Shown piece after piece: positions 1-10,285 of a stretch of 64,000 bases of DNA. The position numbers and the translations under genes are program-made. Source of the DNA: Aromatoleum petrolei. Its GTDB lineage: Bacteria > Pseudomonadota > Gammaproteobacteria > Burkholderiales > Rhodocyclaceae. How positions within the stretch are numbered: the first letter of the stretch is position 1; the number at the start of each line of letters is the position of its first letter. The notes beneath the pieces are model-generated. The model was not told the DNA's origin. It did not search any database and worked only from the letters and a program-made list of their open reading frames with translations. Where the stretch lies: the NCBI RefSeq assembly GCF_017894385.1, contig NZ_CP059560.1, positions 310,001 to 374,000 on the forward strand, read 5' to 3'.

Positions 1-240
1 CGCCTGCTCTACGAATGCAATCCGATCGGGATGATCGTCGAACAGGCCGGCGGGCGGGCCTCGACCGGCGAACGACCGGTGCTGGAGGTGCAGCCCGAGC
101 GCCTGCACCAGCGCATCGGCTTCGTCTTCGGCTCGCGCGAGGAGGTCGCGCGCATCGAGCGCTACCACCGCGAGCCGGCCCCGTCCGATCCCGGCGAGCC
201 GCCCTTGTTCCACACGCGCAGCCTGTTCCGGCAGAACTGA
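1..240 (+). CDS. cbbF: class I fructose-1,6-bisphosphatase, C-terminal end (partial)
   Basis: Only the last 79 codons are inside the window. They match the C-terminus of class I fructose-1,6-bisphosphatase: [18 protein letters not shown] is the typical strand near the end of the catalytic domain, followed by a conserved E-R-Y-H helix. The enzyme removes the 1-phosphate of fructose 1,6-bisphosphate, in the Calvin cycle here because phosphoribulokinase follows 25 bases later on the same strand. The frame is open from base 1 and ends with TGA at 238-240. Placement in a cbb operon is inferred from the neighbours. Confidence 0.9.
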   Translation, partial: RLLYECNPIGMIVEQAGGRASTGERPVLEVQPERLHQRIGFVFGSREEVARIERYHREPAPSDPGEPPLFHTRSLFRQN

Positions 241-265
241 TTTCTCATCGCCACAGGGGGACGAC

Positions 266-1141
266 ATGTCCGAACGCCATCCCATCGTCGCCATCACCGG
301 TTCATCCGGGGCCGGCACCAGCACCGTGCAGCGCACCTTCGAGGAAATTTTCCGGCGCGAGGGGGTCAGCGCCGCGGTCGTCGAGGGCGACAGCTTCCAT
401 GCCTTCGACCGCGCCGAAATGCGCAAGCGCCTGGCCGAACTCGAAGGGGTTCCGAACAACCACTTCAGCCACTTCGGCGAGGAGGCCAACCTGTTCGCGG
501 AACTCGAAGAACTCTTTCGCAGCTACGCCGAAACGGGGCGCGGGCTGCGCCGCAAGTACCTGCACAGCGCCGAGGAGGCCGAGCCCTACCGCCAGCCGCC
601 GGGCACCTTCACGGCGTGGGAGGAGATTCCGGCCGGCAGTGACCTGCTGTTCTACGAAGGCCTGCACGGTGCGGTCGTGACCGAAGCCGTCGACGTCGCG
701 AAGCACCCCGATCTGCTAATCGGCGTCGTGCCAGTGGTCAATCTCGAATGGATCCAGAAGCTGCACCGCGACAAGAGCACGCGCGGCTACTCGACCGAAG
801 CCGTCACCGACACCATCCTGCGCCGCATGCACGACTACGTGCATTACATCACCCCGCAGTTCGCGCGCACCCACGTGAATTTCCAACGCGTGCCGATGGT
901 GGACACTTCCAACCCCTTCATCGCGCGGGCCGTGCCCACCGCCGACGAGAGCATGGTCGTGATCCGCTTCGCCAACCCCAAGGGCATCGACTTCCCCTAC
1001 CTGCAGAACATGATCCACGGAAGCTTCATGAGCCGCGCCAACACCATCGTCGTGCCCGGCGGAAAGATGGAACTGGCGATGCAACTGATCTTCACTCCCT
1101 TCATCTGGCGCCTCATCGAGCGCCGCAAAAAGGTGCTGTGA
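266..1141 (+). CDS. cbbP: phosphoribulokinase
   Basis: A 291-residue proteobacterial-type phosphoribulokinase, which makes ribulose 1,5-bisphosphate from ribulose 5-phosphate and ATP and commits carbon to RubisCO. The P-loop GSSGAGTST lies at about residues 12-20, and the protein shows the family's conserved VEGDSFH and FYEGLHG segments. Length is normal for the bacterial class. The ATG at 266 follows a purine-rich GGGGGACGAC. It is the second gene of the visible operon, and RubisCO would be expected upstream of the window. A short perfect palindrome separates it from transketolase. Confidence 0.96.
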   Translation: MSERHPIVAITGSSGAGTSTVQRTFEEIFRREGVSAAVVEGDSFHAFDRAEMRKRLAELEGVPNNHFSHFGEEANLFAELEELFRSYAETGRGLRRKYLHSAEEAEPYRQPPGTFTAWEEIPAGSDLLFYEGLHGAVVTEAVDVAKHPDLLIGVVPVVNLEWIQKLHRDKSTRGYSTEAVTDTILRRMHDYVHYITPQFARTHVNFQRVPMVDTSNPFIARAVPTADESMVVIRFANPKGIDFPYLQNMIHGSFMSRANTIVVPGGKMELAMQLIFTPFIWRLIERRKKVL

Positions 1142-1150
1142 AGCCTGCTC

Positions 1151-1169
1151 CCTCCCCTTCAAGGGGAGG
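1151..1169. repeat. short GC-rich palindrome between prk and transketolase
   Basis: CCTCCCCTT, one base, then AAGGGGAGG: a perfect 9-bp inverted repeat in the prk-transketolase gap. Similar C-run/G-run palindromes occur at 4439-4453, about 40315-40337 and 53403-53424. They resemble REP-type intergenic repeats of betaproteobacteria. A role in mRNA processing or partial termination is inference. Confidence 0.5.
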
Positions 1170-1236
1170 AGCGACGGTGCCGCCGCCAATCGCCCTGATC
1201 TGCTCAATCCGACCGACCTTATCTGGAGATCCGCCC

Positions 1237-3294
1237 GTGAACATGAGACTCGAATCGCCGGCCCTCGATTCGACCGCGCTCGACCGGCAATGCGCCCACG
1301 CACTGCGTTTTCTCGCGATCGACGCCGTCGAGCAGGCCAACTCCGGCCACCCCGGCATGCCCATGGGCATGGCGGAGATCGCGGTCGCGCTGTGGCGCCG
1401 CCACCTGCGGCACGACCCGGCGGCCCCGAACTGGCCCGACCGCGACCGCTTCGTGCTCTCGAACGGCCACGGCTCGATGCTGCTCTATGCGCTTCTGCAT
1501 CTCACCGGCTACGACCTGCCGCTCGACGAACTCAAGCGCTTCCGCCAGCTCCACTCGAAGACCCCCGGCCACCCCGAACACGGCCTCACGCCCGGCGTCG
1601 AGACCACCACCGGCCCGCTCGGCCAGGGTTTCGCCAACGCGGTCGGCATGGCCTTCGCCGAGCGACAACTCGCGCGCGAGTTCAACCGCCCGGAGCAGGC
1701 TATCGTCGACCACCGCACCTGGGTCTTCCTCGGCGACGGATGCCTGATGGAAGGCGTGAGCCACGAGGCCGCTTCCTTCGCCGGCGGGCAACGGCTTTCC
1801 AAGCTCATCGCGTTGTGGGACGACAACCGCATCTCGATCGACGGCGACGTCACCGGCTGGTTCACCGACGACACACCGGCACGTTTCCGCGCCTACGGCT
1901 GGAACGTCATCGAGCGCATCGACGGGCACGACGTCGAGGCCGTCGAACGCGCGATCCGCGAAGCCCTCGCGAACGCCGAGAACGACATGGGCCCGACCCT
2001 GATCTGTTGCCGCACCACCATCGGCCAGGGCAGTCCCGCGCGCGCCGGCACCGCCGCCGCCCACGGCGCCCCGCTCGGCAAGGACGAGGCGGCGGCGACC
2101 CGTGCGGCGCTGGGATGGCCGCATGCGCCCTTCGACATCCCGCCCGAGCTACGGGCCGCGTTCGACGCCCGCGAGACCGGCGCCGCCGCGCACGCCGAGT
2201 GGACGCAGCGCTTCGCCGCCTACCGCGCACGCTGGCCCGAAGCGGCCGACGAGTTCCTCCGGCGCATGGCCGGCGGGCTGCCGGTCGGCTTTCCCATCCT
2301 CGCCGACGCCCTGCTGCGCGGCGTGCAGAATGCCGGCCTCGAGCTCGCCACGCGCAAGGCCAGCCAGCAGGCCATCGGACGGCTCGCCCGAGCGCTGCCC
2401 GAGCTGCTCGGCGGCTCGGCCGACCTCACCCACTCCAACCTCACCGACTGGCCGGCCTGCGGCGCCGCGCGCGCCGACACCGGGGGGCGGCACATCAACT
2501 GGGGCGTGCGCGAGTTCGGCATGGCCGCGGCACTGAACGGCATTGCCCTGCATGGTGGCCTCCTGCCCTTCGGCGCGACCTTCCTGGCGTTCTCCGACTA
2601 CGCCCGCAACGCCATCCGCATGAGTGCGCTGATGAAGCTGCGGGTCGTGCACGTGATGACCCACGACTCGATCGGCCTCGGCGAGGACGGCCCCACGCAC
2701 CAGCCGGTCGAGCACCTGCCCTCGCTGCGCCTGATCCCGGGCCTCGACGTGTGGCGTCCGTGCGACGCTGCGGAAACGCAGGCCGCATGGAACGCTGCGG
2801 TCATGCGCGTCGACGGGCCGAGCCTCCTCGCGCTGTCACGCCAGAACCTGCCCAACCAGCAACGCAGTGCCGAACAGCTCGCGGCGATCGCGCGTGGCGG
2901 CTACGTGCTCGCCGAGGCGGAGGACGGCAAGCCAGCGGTCGTGCTGATCGCGACCGGGTCCGAAGTCCCGCTCGCGCAGGCTGCCCGCGCGCAACTCGCC
3001 GTCGACGGCATCGGTGCCCGCGTCGTCTCGATGCCCTGCACGCAGCGCTTCGATGCGCAAGCCGCCGAGTGGCGCGACACGGTACTCCCGCCGGCCATCC
3101 CGCGTGTCGCAGTCGAAGCCGCCCACCCCGACGGCTGGTGGAAATACGTCACCGGCTGCGACTGCCTCGCGCGCGGCGACGTGGTCGGGATCGATCGCTT
3201 CGGCGAGTCGGCACCCGCCGGCGCGCTCACAGCCTTCCTCGGCCTGACGCCCGAACGGGTCGCCGACGCTGCGCGGCGCCTGATCGCCCGCTGA
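1237..3294 (+). CDS. cbbT: transketolase
   Basis: A 685-residue transketolase, the thiamine-diphosphate enzyme that moves two-carbon ketol units among sugar phosphates and regenerates pentoses in the Calvin cycle. It has the N-terminal [10 protein letters not shown] motif, a GDGC(L)xEG thiamine-diphosphate loop and the [14 protein letters not shown] segment of the pyrimidine-binding domain. The GTG at 1237 is preferred because GGAGA lies 7-8 bases upstream; ATG at 1243 is possible. The open frame runs further upstream through prk, but that part has no homology. It is a cbb operon member ahead of GAPDH. Confidence 0.94.
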   Translation: MNMRLESPALDSTALDRQCAHALRFLAIDAVEQANSGHPGMPMGMAEIAVALWRRHLRHDPAAPNWPDRDRFVLSNGHGSMLLYALLHLTGYDLPLDELKRFRQLHSKTPGHPEHGLTPGVETTTGPLGQGFANAVGMAFAERQLAREFNRPEQAIVDHRTWVFLGDGCLMEGVSHEAASFAGGQRLSKLIALWDDNRISIDGDVTGWFTDDTPARFRAYGWNVIERIDGHDVEAVERAIREALANAENDMGPTLICCRTTIGQGSPARAGTAAAHGAPLGKDEAAATRAALGWPHAPFDIPPELRAAFDARETGAAAHAEWTQRFAAYRARWPEAADEFLRRMAGGLPVGFPILADALLRGVQNAGLELATRKASQQAIGRLARALPELLGGSADLTHSNLTDWPACGAARADTGGRHINWGVREFGMAAALNGIALHGGLLPFGATFLAFSDYARNAIRMSALMKLRVVHVMTHDSIGLGEDGPTHQPVEHLPSLRLIPGLDVWRPCDAAETQAAWNAAVMRVDGPSLLALSRQNLPNQQRSAEQLAAIARGGYVLAEAEDGKPAVVLIATGSEVPLAQAARAQLAVDGIGARVVSMPCTQRFDAQAAEWRDTVLPPAIPRVAVEAAHPDGWWKYVTGCDCLARGDVVGIDRFGESAPAGALTAFLGLTPERVADAARRLIAR

Positions 3295-3388
3295 ACCACA
3301 CCCGTCGCACCGCTCCGTGCCCCGCGCGCTGCGCCGGGCACGGTCCAGCCACGCCCGTCGCATTCGCCACACCATCGAGGAGACCCCC

Positions 3389-4399
3389 GTGAGCATCCGC
3401 GTCGCCATCAACGGCTACGGCCGCATCGGCCGCAACATCCTGCGTGCGCATTACGAAGGCGGCTGCCGCCACCCCCTGCGCATCGTCGCCATCAATGACC
3501 TCGGAAGCCCCGACACCAATGCCCACCTGACGCGCTACGACAGCGTGCACGGCTCCTTCCCCCGCCCGGTCGAAGTCGCCGGCCCGGATCTGGTGTTCGA
3601 CGGCGACCGCATCCGCGTCACCGCCGAGCGCGACCCGGCGCGGCTGCCGTGGCAGGAGCTGGGCGTCGATCTCGTGCTGGAATGCACCGGCCGCTTTACG
3701 ACCAAGGCCGCGGCCCACGCGCACCTCGACGCTGGCGCCCGCAAGGTGCTGATCTCCGCCCCCGGCGGCTCCGACGTCGACGCGACCATCGTCTACGGCG
3801 TGAACCACCGCAGCCTGCGCCACGAGCACCGCGTGGTGTCGAACGCGAGCTGCACCACCAACTGCCTCGCACCGCTGGTGGCCGCGCTGCACCGGCCGCT
3901 CGGCATCGTGCGCGGGCTGATGACCACGGTGCATTCCTACACCAACGACCAGGTGCTGATCGACGTCTATCACGAGGACCTGCGCCGGGCGAGGAGCGCC
4001 ACGCAATCGCTGATCCCCACCCGCACCGGCGCCGCCGCCGCGGTCGGCCTGGTGCTGCCCGAGCTCGCCGGGCGCCTCGACGGTTTCGCGATGCGCGTAC
4101 CCACGCCCAATGTCTCCTTCACCGACTTCACCTTCATCGCCTCGCGCGAGACCACCCGCGACGAGGTCAACGACCTCGTCCGCGAGGCGGCGCGCGGTGC
4201 GCTGAAGGGCATCCTCGCGATCAATGAACTGCCGCTGGTCTCCTGCGACTTCAATCACAACCCGCATTCGAGCATCTGCGACCTGACGCTGACCAAGGTC
4301 GATCACGACCTCGTGAAGATCACCGCGTGGTACGACAACGAATGGGGCTTCTCCAACCGCATGCTCGACACCGCGGTCGCGATGATGGAGGCCAACTGA
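3389..4399 (+). CDS. gap: type I glyceraldehyde-3-phosphate dehydrogenase
   Basis: A 336-residue glyceraldehyde-3-phosphate dehydrogenase. The Rossmann motif [10 protein letters not shown] starts the protein and the catalytic cysteine lies in [13 protein letters not shown]. In a cbb operon it works in the reductive direction on 1,3-bisphosphoglycerate. GTG at 3389 is chosen because GAGGAGA precedes it and family homology begins there; the longer open frame upstream is GC-rich intergenic sequence. Its stop is one base before the ATG of the pgk frame, consistent with co-translation. The cofactor (NAD or NADP) cannot be told. Confidence 0.94.
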   Translation: MSIRVAINGYGRIGRNILRAHYEGGCRHPLRIVAINDLGSPDTNAHLTRYDSVHGSFPRPVEVAGPDLVFDGDRIRVTAERDPARLPWQELGVDLVLECTGRFTTKAAAHAHLDAGARKVLISAPGGSDVDATIVYGVNHRSLRHEHRVVSNASCTTNCLAPLVAALHRPLGIVRGLMTTVHSYTNDQVLIDVYHEDLRRARSATQSLIPTRTGAAAAVGLVLPELAGRLDGFAMRVPTPNVSFTDFTFIASRETTRDEVNDLVREAARGALKGILAINELPLVSCDFNHNPHSSICDLTLTKVDHDLVKITAWYDNEWGFSNRMLDTAVAMMEAN

Positions 4400-4400
4400 G

Positions 4401-5687
4401 ATGGCACAGGAACAGCCCCCACGCTCACTCCACTCGCTGCCCCCCGAGGGGGCGGCGGTTTCCCTTGGGGCGGCCCGGCGGGAACCCGAGACTTCCCTGC
4501 TGAGACTCGACGACGTGCCGCTCACGCCCGACGGGCGTGTCGCCGACGATACGCGCATCCGCGCGACGCTACCCGGCATCCGCCGCTGCCTCGACGCCGG
4601 CGCCGCCGTGATGGTGACTTCCCACCTCGGGCGACCGCAGGAAGGCGCGCTCACGCCCGCCGACAGCCTTGCCTCCATCGCACGCTGTCTCGCAGGCCTC
4701 CTCGGCCGGCCGGTGCCGCTCATTTCCGACTGGGTCGATGGCCGCTTTGCGCTCGCCCCCGGCGAATTCGTGCTGCTCGAAAACTGCCGCGGCAACCCCG
4801 GCGAGAAGGCCGACGACCCCGCGCTCGCCGCCCGCATCGCGCGCTGGATCGACGTCTACGTGAATGAAGCCTTCGGCGCCGCGCATCGCAAGGAGTGCAC
4901 CTTGCACGCACTGGCGCTCGCCGCGCCGGTCGCCTGCGCGGGGCCGCTCCTCGCCGCGGAACTCGACGCCCTCGGCCGTGCGCTGGCGGCGCCCCGCCGC
5001 CCGCTGGTGGCGATCGTCGGCGGCGCCAAGGTGTCGACCAAGCTCACGATCCTGGAGCACCTCGCCGAGCAGGTCGACGCCCTGGTGGTCGGCGGCGGCA
5101 TCGCCAACACCTTCCTCGCCGCCGAGGGACTCCCGGTCGGCGCGTCGCTCCACGAACCGGACCTGCTCGACGCCGCCCACGTCGTGACGCGCAAACTCGC
5201 CGCCCGCGGGGCACGCCTGTGGCTGCCCGAGGATGTAGTGACCGCAAGCCGCTTCGCCCCCGACGAACCCGGCGTCGTGCGCGACGCCGGTGACGTACGC
5301 CCTGGCGAGATGATCCTGGACATCGGCCCGCGCGCACAGCGCAGCCTGGCGGCCGAACTCGCCCATGCCGGCACCGTGGTGTGGAACGGCCCGCTCGGCG
5401 TGTTCGAATTCGCCGCATTCGCCGCCGGCACCCGGGAGCTGGCCGAGGCCATCGCCGCAAGCCCCGCGTTCACGCTTGCCGGCGGCGGCGACACGCTGGC
5501 GGCGATCGCAGCCTTCGGCGTCACGCAACGCATCGACTACATCTCCACCGGCGGCGGCGCCTTCCTCGAGTTCCTCGAGGGTGGCGAACTGCCCGCGGTG
5601 ACCGCGCTGCACGCACGCGCCCGGCTTGCAAGCCGCCGCATCGCGCCGGCTGCAGTGCCGAAACCCGAACCCGAATTCGTCAAATAA
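4401..5687 (+). CDS. pgk: phosphoglycerate kinase with damaged N-terminus
   Basis: Most of the protein is clear phosphoglycerate kinase: [35 protein letters not shown], the nucleotide loop GGAKVSTKL and the GGGDT loop. The first 30 or so residues are encoded by a GC-rich intergenic-type repeat, not kinase sequence. After LLRLDDVPL the chain jumps straight to [13 protein letters not shown]. Family members normally carry about 15 residues here, with the R-x-D-x-N 3-phosphoglycerate-binding strand between two VPL-like sequences. The look is of an in-frame deletion plus a repeat insertion at the start. GTG 4515 or CTG 4497 are alternative starts. Activity is doubtful unless this is an assembly artefact. 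Confidence 0.8.
   Translation: MAQEQPPRSLHSLPPEGAAVSLGAARREPETSLLRLDDVPLTPDGRVADDTRIRATLPGIRRCLDAGAAVMVTSHLGRPQEGALTPADSLASIARCLAGLLGRPVPLISDWVDGRFALAPGEFVLLENCRGNPGEKADDPALAARIARWIDVYVNEAFGAAHRKECTLHALALAAPVACAGPLLAAELDALGRALAAPRRPLVAIVGGAKVSTKLTILEHLAEQVDALVVGGGIANTFLAAEGLPVGASLHEPDLLDAAHVVTRKLAARGARLWLPEDVVTASRFAPDEPGVVRDAGDVRPGEMILDIGPRAQRSLAAELAHAGTVVWNGPLGVFEFAAFAAGTRELAEAIAASPAFTLAGGGDTLAAIAAFGVTQRIDYISTGGGAFLEFLEGGELPAVTALHARARLASRRIAPAAVPKPEPEFVK
4425..4481. repeat. REP-like GC-rich repeat at the gap/pgk junction
   Basis: The stretch contains a GCCCCC/GGGGGC hairpin at about 4439-4453, followed by TCCCTTGGGGCGGCCCGGCGG. This type of sequence is familiar as an intergenic repeat in betaproteobacteria. 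Here it lies inside the apparent 5' end of pgk, which suggests insertion or recombination at the gene boundary. Confidence 0.55.
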
Positions 5688-5699
5688 GGAGGGCCCGCG

Positions 5700-6743
5700 A
5701 TGGCAATGATTGCACTCAGGCAGTTGCTGGACCACGCCGCCGAGCACGACTACGGCGTACCCGCCTTCAACATCAACAACATGGAGCAGATCCAGGCCAT
5801 CATGACGGCCGCCGAGCGCACCGACAGCCCGGTGATCCTGCAGGCCTCGGCCGGCGCTCGCAGTTACGCCGGCGAGACCTTCCTGCGCAAGATGGTCGAG
5901 GCCGCCGCCGAGCAGTGGCCGGACATCCCGATCTGCCTGCACCAAGACCACGGCGCGAGTCCGGCCGTCTGTCAGCAGTCGATCCGTTCCGGCTTCACCA
6001 GCGTAATGATGGACGGCTCCCTGCGCGCGGACATGAAGACGCCCGCGAGCTACGACTACAACGTTGATGTCACCCGCCGCGTCGTGGAGATGGCGCACGC
6101 GGTGGGCGTGTCGGTCGAAGGCGAACTGGGCTGTCTCGGCTCGCTCGAAACGGGGCAGGCCGGCGAGGAGGACGGCGTCGGCGCCGCCGGGATCCTCGAT
6201 CATGCGCACCTCCTCACCGACCCGACCGAAGCCGCCGACTTCGTCGCCGCGACCGGCGTCGATGCGCTGGCGGTCGCGATCGGCACCAGCCACGGCGCCT
6301 ACAAGTTCACCCGCCCGCCCACCGGCGACATCCTCGCCATCGAGCGCATCGCCGCGATCCACCGCCGCATCCCCGACACGCATCTGGTGATGCACGGCTC
6401 GTCGAGCGTGCCCCAGGAGTGGCTGGCGATCTTCCGGGAGTATGGCGGCGAGATCGGCGAGACCTACGGCGTACCCGTCGAGGCGATCGTCGAAGGCATC
6501 CGCAACGGCGTGCGCAAGGTCAACATCGACACCGATCTGCGCCTCGCCATGAGCGGTGCAATCCGGCGCCTGGGCGTCACCGCGCCCGGCGAATTCGACC
6601 CGCGCAAATTCTTCAAGGTCGCACGCGACGCTGCCGCCGGGATCTGCGAGGCGCGCTTCCAGGCCTTCGGCACCGCCGGGCAGGCGAGCCGCATCAAGCC
6701 GCTTCCGCTCGACCGGCTGGCCCGCCGCTACGCCACGGGCTGA
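5700..6743 (+). CDS. cbbA: class II fructose-1,6-bisphosphate aldolase, Calvin-cycle subtype
   Basis: A 347-residue zinc-dependent class II aldolase that joins dihydroxyacetone phosphate to glyceraldehyde 3-phosphate (or erythrose 4-phosphate) in the Calvin cycle. It has [10 protein letters not shown] near the N-terminus, the zinc-site HQDHG, the GELGCLG strand and KVNIDTDLR. The HQDHG form and the length fit the CbbA subtype. AAGGAGG lies 5-6 bases before the ATG. It is the last gene of the visible cbb operon and is followed by a convergent small gene. Confidence 0.95.
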   Translation: MAMIALRQLLDHAAEHDYGVPAFNINNMEQIQAIMTAAERTDSPVILQASAGARSYAGETFLRKMVEAAAEQWPDIPICLHQDHGASPAVCQQSIRSGFTSVMMDGSLRADMKTPASYDYNVDVTRRVVEMAHAVGVSVEGELGCLGSLETGQAGEEDGVGAAGILDHAHLLTDPTEAADFVAATGVDALAVAIGTSHGAYKFTRPPTGDILAIERIAAIHRRIPDTHLVMHGSSSVPQEWLAIFREYGGEIGETYGVPVEAIVEGIRNGVRKVNIDTDLRLAMSGAIRRLGVTAPGEFDPRKFFKVARDAAAGICEARFQAFGTAGQASRIKPLPLDRLARRYATG

Positions 6744-6755
6744 ACCCGCAGGCGT

Positions 6756-7151
6756 TCAGCCCGTACCCCCCGCCTCGCGTTCGGCTTCCATCAGCAGGCT
6801 CGCGAGCGAAGTGAGCCCCTCCTGATGCGCGGCCTCGGAGATCTCCTCCAAGCGTGCGCCTCGGTCGATGGCCCGTGCAGTGGCGCTGCCGGCCGGAAGC
6901 TGCTGGCGGAATTCACGCAGCCGCTCGGCAAGCGTGTCGAGCACCGAACCCTGCGAGGGCGCCTCGGCCGCGGTGTCGAGATGCTCCTCGCAAGCCTCGA
7001 ACAGTGCGCCGGCCAGCGCATGCAAGCCCTCCTCGGTCGCGCAGGCGGAGACTTCCTCCGGTCCCGCGCCGCGGTCGATCGCCGCGGCGGTCCGGCTGTC
7101 GTCCGGCAGGGTGCTCCTGAAGCTCGTCAGAATCTGTCTGATCGCATCCAT
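6756..7151 (-). CDS. small protein with internal duplication
   Basis: A 131-residue soluble protein of unknown function, convergent with cbbA. It consists of two related units of about 60 residues. Unit 1 carries LPDDSRTAAAIDRGAGPEEV and unit 2 carries LPAGSATARAIDRGARLEEI; each is followed by a helix with EEGLHALAGAL or QEGLTSLASLL. No signal peptide or membrane segment is seen. A GGGAGA ribosome site precedes ATG 7151. I do not recognise the family. Confidence 0.7.
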   Translation of the reverse strand: MDAIRQILTSFRSTLPDDSRTAAAIDRGAGPEEVSACATEEGLHALAGALFEACEEHLDTAAEAPSQGSVLDTLAERLREFRQQLPAGSATARAIDRGARLEEISEAAHQEGLTSLASLLMEAEREAGGTG

Positions 7152-7345
7152 GTCAGTCTCCCTGTGACACTTTCCCTCTCAATCTAGATGACGCTCGGCT
7201 CAGGTGAAAGGAATACGCCCCACATCTTGTCTCGCCCGCGGTCCCGCACGCCCGGAGCCATGAAGATGACGTGAGGCACGAGGCAATGTGGAAGCTGCAC
7301 GATACCCGTCAAATGAGGCGCCACTGATGCCGAAGCGATATCGCG

Positions 7346-8497
7346 GTGCTGCTGTTCATCGCGGTGTCCGGCGCCTTCAAGGGGGCGGTGATCGGCCAGA
7401 TCACCGATTCGATGATCGGACACGTGCAGGTGCACCGCCGGGGCTACGTCGCCTCGATCGACAACCTGCCGCTCAACCTCAACCTGAAACCCGCGCAGGT
7501 GGCGAAGATCGAGAAGGCGCTGGAAGGCATGGAGGACGTCGTCGCCTGGTCGCCGCGGGTCAAGTTCGGTGCCATGTTCAGCAACTTCACCGAGACGACC
7601 AGTATCCGCCTGAACGGCGTGCTGCCGCAGCGTGAGGCGGTGGCCATGCCGAAGCTCGCTGGGCGCCTGATCGATGGCTCCATGGCCAACGAGCTGGTGG
7701 ATCCGGGCAAGCTCCTCATCCCCGAGCTGCTGGCCAGGGGCATGAAGGTCAAGGTCGGCGACACGGTCGTGCTCGTCGCCACCAACATCGACGGCTCGGT
7801 GAACGGCAAGACCTTCGAGGTGCAGGGTGTGCTCGCCTCGGCGACCGGGCCCGGCGGGCGCGACGGCTACCTGCACATGGACGACGCACGCGAGCTCCTG
7901 CGCATGGCCGAGCCCGAGGTGGGCGAGATCACCGTGCGCCTGGCCGGCCTGGCGCACGTGGCGCGGGTGCAGGCGCGGCTCGAGCAGGCGTTCGCGGAGC
8001 TACGCAATCTGCAGGGCCAGCCGGCCCTCGAGGTGCACAGCTGGGAGGCGCTGTCGCCCTTCTCCAACATCGCGCGCATGATCGACCTGCTTGACCTCTT
8101 CATCCGCGTCATGCTGGTCGGCATTGTGCTGATCTCGGTGATGAACGTGATGATGATGGCGGTGGACGAACGCATCCGCGAGATCGGCACCATCGCAGCC
8201 ATCGGCACGCCGCCCGGGCGCATCCTCGCGCTGTTCGTTTCCGACGGTGCGCTGCTCGGGCTCGTCGGCACCTTGGTCGGGGCCGCGCTCAGCCTGGCGC
8301 TGATCCTCGCCCTCAACCTGCTGTGGCCGGTGACGGTCGCCTTCGGCCGCGAGCAGTTCGTCCTGGCTCCTGCCATCGCCGCCGGCGACGTGCTCTTGAT
8401 CGGGGGCATCGTGCTTGTCGTGGCGGTTGTCGCCAGCCTGCAGCCGGCATGGAAGGCCGCACGCATGGATCCCATCACGGCCTTGCGCCATGTCTGA
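7346..8497 (+). CDS. ABC transporter permease (MacB/LolE-FtsX type), 5'-truncated
   Basis: The 383 residues contain the periplasmic MacB-type domain and three C-terminal membrane helices with the FtsX signature (MNVMMMAVDERIREIGTIAA, then DPITALRHV at the end). Family members start with a cytoplasmic patch and a full first membrane helix. Here the frame opens only at the end of that helix (a TGA lies at 7325-7327), so about 25-30 N-terminal residues are missing. GTG 7346 lacks a good ribosome site, and no partner ATPase gene is adjacent. It probably lost function together with the broken outer-membrane gene downstream. It belongs to a lipoprotein/lipid export type of operon. Confidence 0.7.
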   Translation: MLLFIAVSGAFKGAVIGQITDSMIGHVQVHRRGYVASIDNLPLNLNLKPAQVAKIEKALEGMEDVVAWSPRVKFGAMFSNFTETTSIRLNGVLPQREAVAMPKLAGRLIDGSMANELVDPGKLLIPELLARGMKVKVGDTVVLVATNIDGSVNGKTFEVQGVLASATGPGGRDGYLHMDDARELLRMAEPEVGEITVRLAGLAHVARVQARLEQAFAELRNLQGQPALEVHSWEALSPFSNIARMIDLLDLFIRVMLVGIVLISVMNVMMMAVDERIREIGTIAAIGTPPGRILALFVSDGALLGLVGTLVGAALSLALILALNLLWPVTVAFGREQFVLAPAIAAGDVLLIGGIVLVVAVVASLQPAWKAARMDPITALRHV

Positions 8498-8540
8498 CTG
8501 CGCGCTGCTGTCCGTTGAATCTTCTCGGGAGGCGCGCATC

Positions 8541-9284
8541 ATGAAGCATCGACTCGCAAAATGGCTGAGTATTGCGGCGGCGGCGTGGGCCGTGGCGGGC
8601 AGCGCCCACGCGCTCGACGGCGCCGAGTTGCTGCGCCAGGTGGATCGCAATCTCAACCCCCAGTCCTACGAGATGTACCGCAAGCTGATCAACATCGAGC
8701 CCGACGGGAAGAAGAAGGAATACGTCCTGTTCACCGCCAAGAAGGGCCTGGACAAGATGATCGCGCTCTTTCTCGATCCCCCGAGCGAAAAGGGGCGAGC
8801 GACGCTGCGGCTCGGCGACAACATGTGGCTCTACATCCCCGGCGTGGGCAAACCGATCCGCATCACCAGCCTGCAGTCGGTGGTGGGCGGCGTGTTCAAC
8901 AACGCCGACATCATGAACCTCGACTACAGCGCGGAGTACCGGGTCGAGCAGCTCGCCGAGGAGCCCGACGCCTATGTGCCCGAACTCAAGGCGCGCACCG
9001 CGGCGGTTGCCTACGACCGCCTCCGGATGCGGGTCGATCGCGAGACCCGGATCCCCACCCGGATCGAGGCGTTTGCGGCGAGCGGGCTGCTCATCAAGAC
9101 GCTCCACTTCAAGGACGTGAAGGACTTTGGCAACGGCGTGCGCCGCCCCGCGGTAATGGAGATCGACAGCCCGCTCTACAAGGGCTACAAGTCCGTGATG
9201 ATCTACGGCAGCATCAAGGCACGGGCGTTCCCCGATGAAGTTTTCACCCTCGACTACCTGCCGCGCGCGATGGAGCTTCGTTAG
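8541..9284 (+). CDS. outer membrane lipoprotein-sorting protein (LolA/LolB-like fold)
   Basis: A 247-residue secreted protein with a clear signal peptide (basic start MKHRLAKW, hydrophobic run, AHA cleavage site near residue 22). The mature part reads LLRQVDRNLNPQSYEMYRKL, with conserved PGVGKPIRI and NADIMNLDY segments. These match the outer membrane lipoprotein-sorting family usually encoded after a LolE-like permease. GGGAGG lies 8 bases before ATG 8541. It is likely periplasmic and carries a lipid or lipoprotein between membranes; the cargo is unknown. It is intact, but both flanking partners are damaged. Confidence 0.8.
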   Translation: MKHRLAKWLSIAAAAWAVAGSAHALDGAELLRQVDRNLNPQSYEMYRKLINIEPDGKKKEYVLFTAKKGLDKMIALFLDPPSEKGRATLRLGDNMWLYIPGVGKPIRITSLQSVVGGVFNNADIMNLDYSAEYRVEQLAEEPDAYVPELKARTAAVAYDRLRMRVDRETRIPTRIEAFAASGLLIKTLHFKDVKDFGNGVRRPAVMEIDSPLYKGYKSVMIYGSIKARAFPDEVFTLDYLPRAMELR

Positions 9285-9285
9285 G

Positions 9286-10285
9286 ATGCCACGCCTGCAC
9301 GCGGGAGGGCTCGCTTGCTGGGCGGCCACACTCCTCGCCGCACCCGCGGTGGCCGATGAAATCTACCGTTTCGACGTCGAGCAGTTCGAGAAGAAGGCCT
9401 TCGAGCTCAATGGTATGCCGAGCTGCGCCCCGAGCGCGCCTGGGTCGACCGCGATGCCGCGCTCTACCGGCTCAACTTCTTCGATCGGCAACAGCGTTCC
9501 CCCCTCGACCGGGCGACCGGCGCACTGGAGCTTTCCGGCATCTGGCGCGATGGCATCGCGACCTTCCAGGGCACGATATACGGCGAAGCGGTTCGCGGCG
9601 ATCTGGGCTCCACCGACGAGGCGACCTTGTACGAGGGCTATGCAACGCTCGAAGCCACAAGCGGCGTGCGCCTGGAGGCGGGCAAGCGTGCCGTGCGCTG
9701 GGGCAAGGGCTATGCGTTCAACCCGGTCGGCTCCGCCATGGCGAGTGGGCGCGCATCACCGACGCTGCCAGGCTCGTTCTGCACGCGAACGGCACCCAGA
9801 CGGTACAGACGGGCGACGTCACGAGTTACCTCCTCGGCCTACGCTACCTCAGCGCGCAGGACACGACCTGGATCGCCGAGTACTAACACAACGGCGCGGA
9901 CTACACGAAGCGCGAGATGCGCGACTACTTCACCTTCGCCCACACCGCGCACAAACACTTCCTGGCGCCCGGCGACACCGCGCCGATCGAGCGTGCCCGC
10001 GCCGTCGGGACGTCCTACACGCGCGCCAACGCCATGCGGAACTACCTCTACCTGCGGGTCAGCCAGAAGGAACCCTTCGACATCCTGTACTTCACGCCCT
10101 CGATCACGCTCATCCACAATTTCGACGACGGCAGCCGCTCGCTGTCACCCGAGCTGTCGTATTCGGGAATCACCAACCTGGAGCTGCGCCTGCGCGCGTT
10201 CTTTCTTTCCGGCGGCCGCCTCAGCGACTTCGGCGAAAAACAAAACGACCGCCGCCTCGAGCTGCGCGCCCGTTATTACTTCTGA
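9286..10285 (+). pseudogene. outer-membrane beta-barrel-like protein, multiply disrupted
   Basis: One protein is spread over three frames. It begins at ATG 9286 with a signal peptide. It loses one base near 9413 (the GGC-TAT sense resumes as GG-TAT) and continues in another frame through LEAGKRAVRWGKGYAFNPVG. It shifts again near 9735-9745, where a further stretch is probably deleted. It then meets an in-frame TAA at 9884-9886 in a position that reads IAEY-stop-HNGADY, and finishes as an aromatic C-terminus ending RARYYF, typical of an outer-membrane barrel. Three independent lesions argue for a true pseudogene. It belonged with the permease and sorting protein upstream. Confidence 0.8.

Noticed and set aside
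748..1236. Longer transketolase starting inside prk
   Set aside because: The frame is open, but the translated sequence has no transketolase similarity before the GTG at 1237, which has its own ribosome site.
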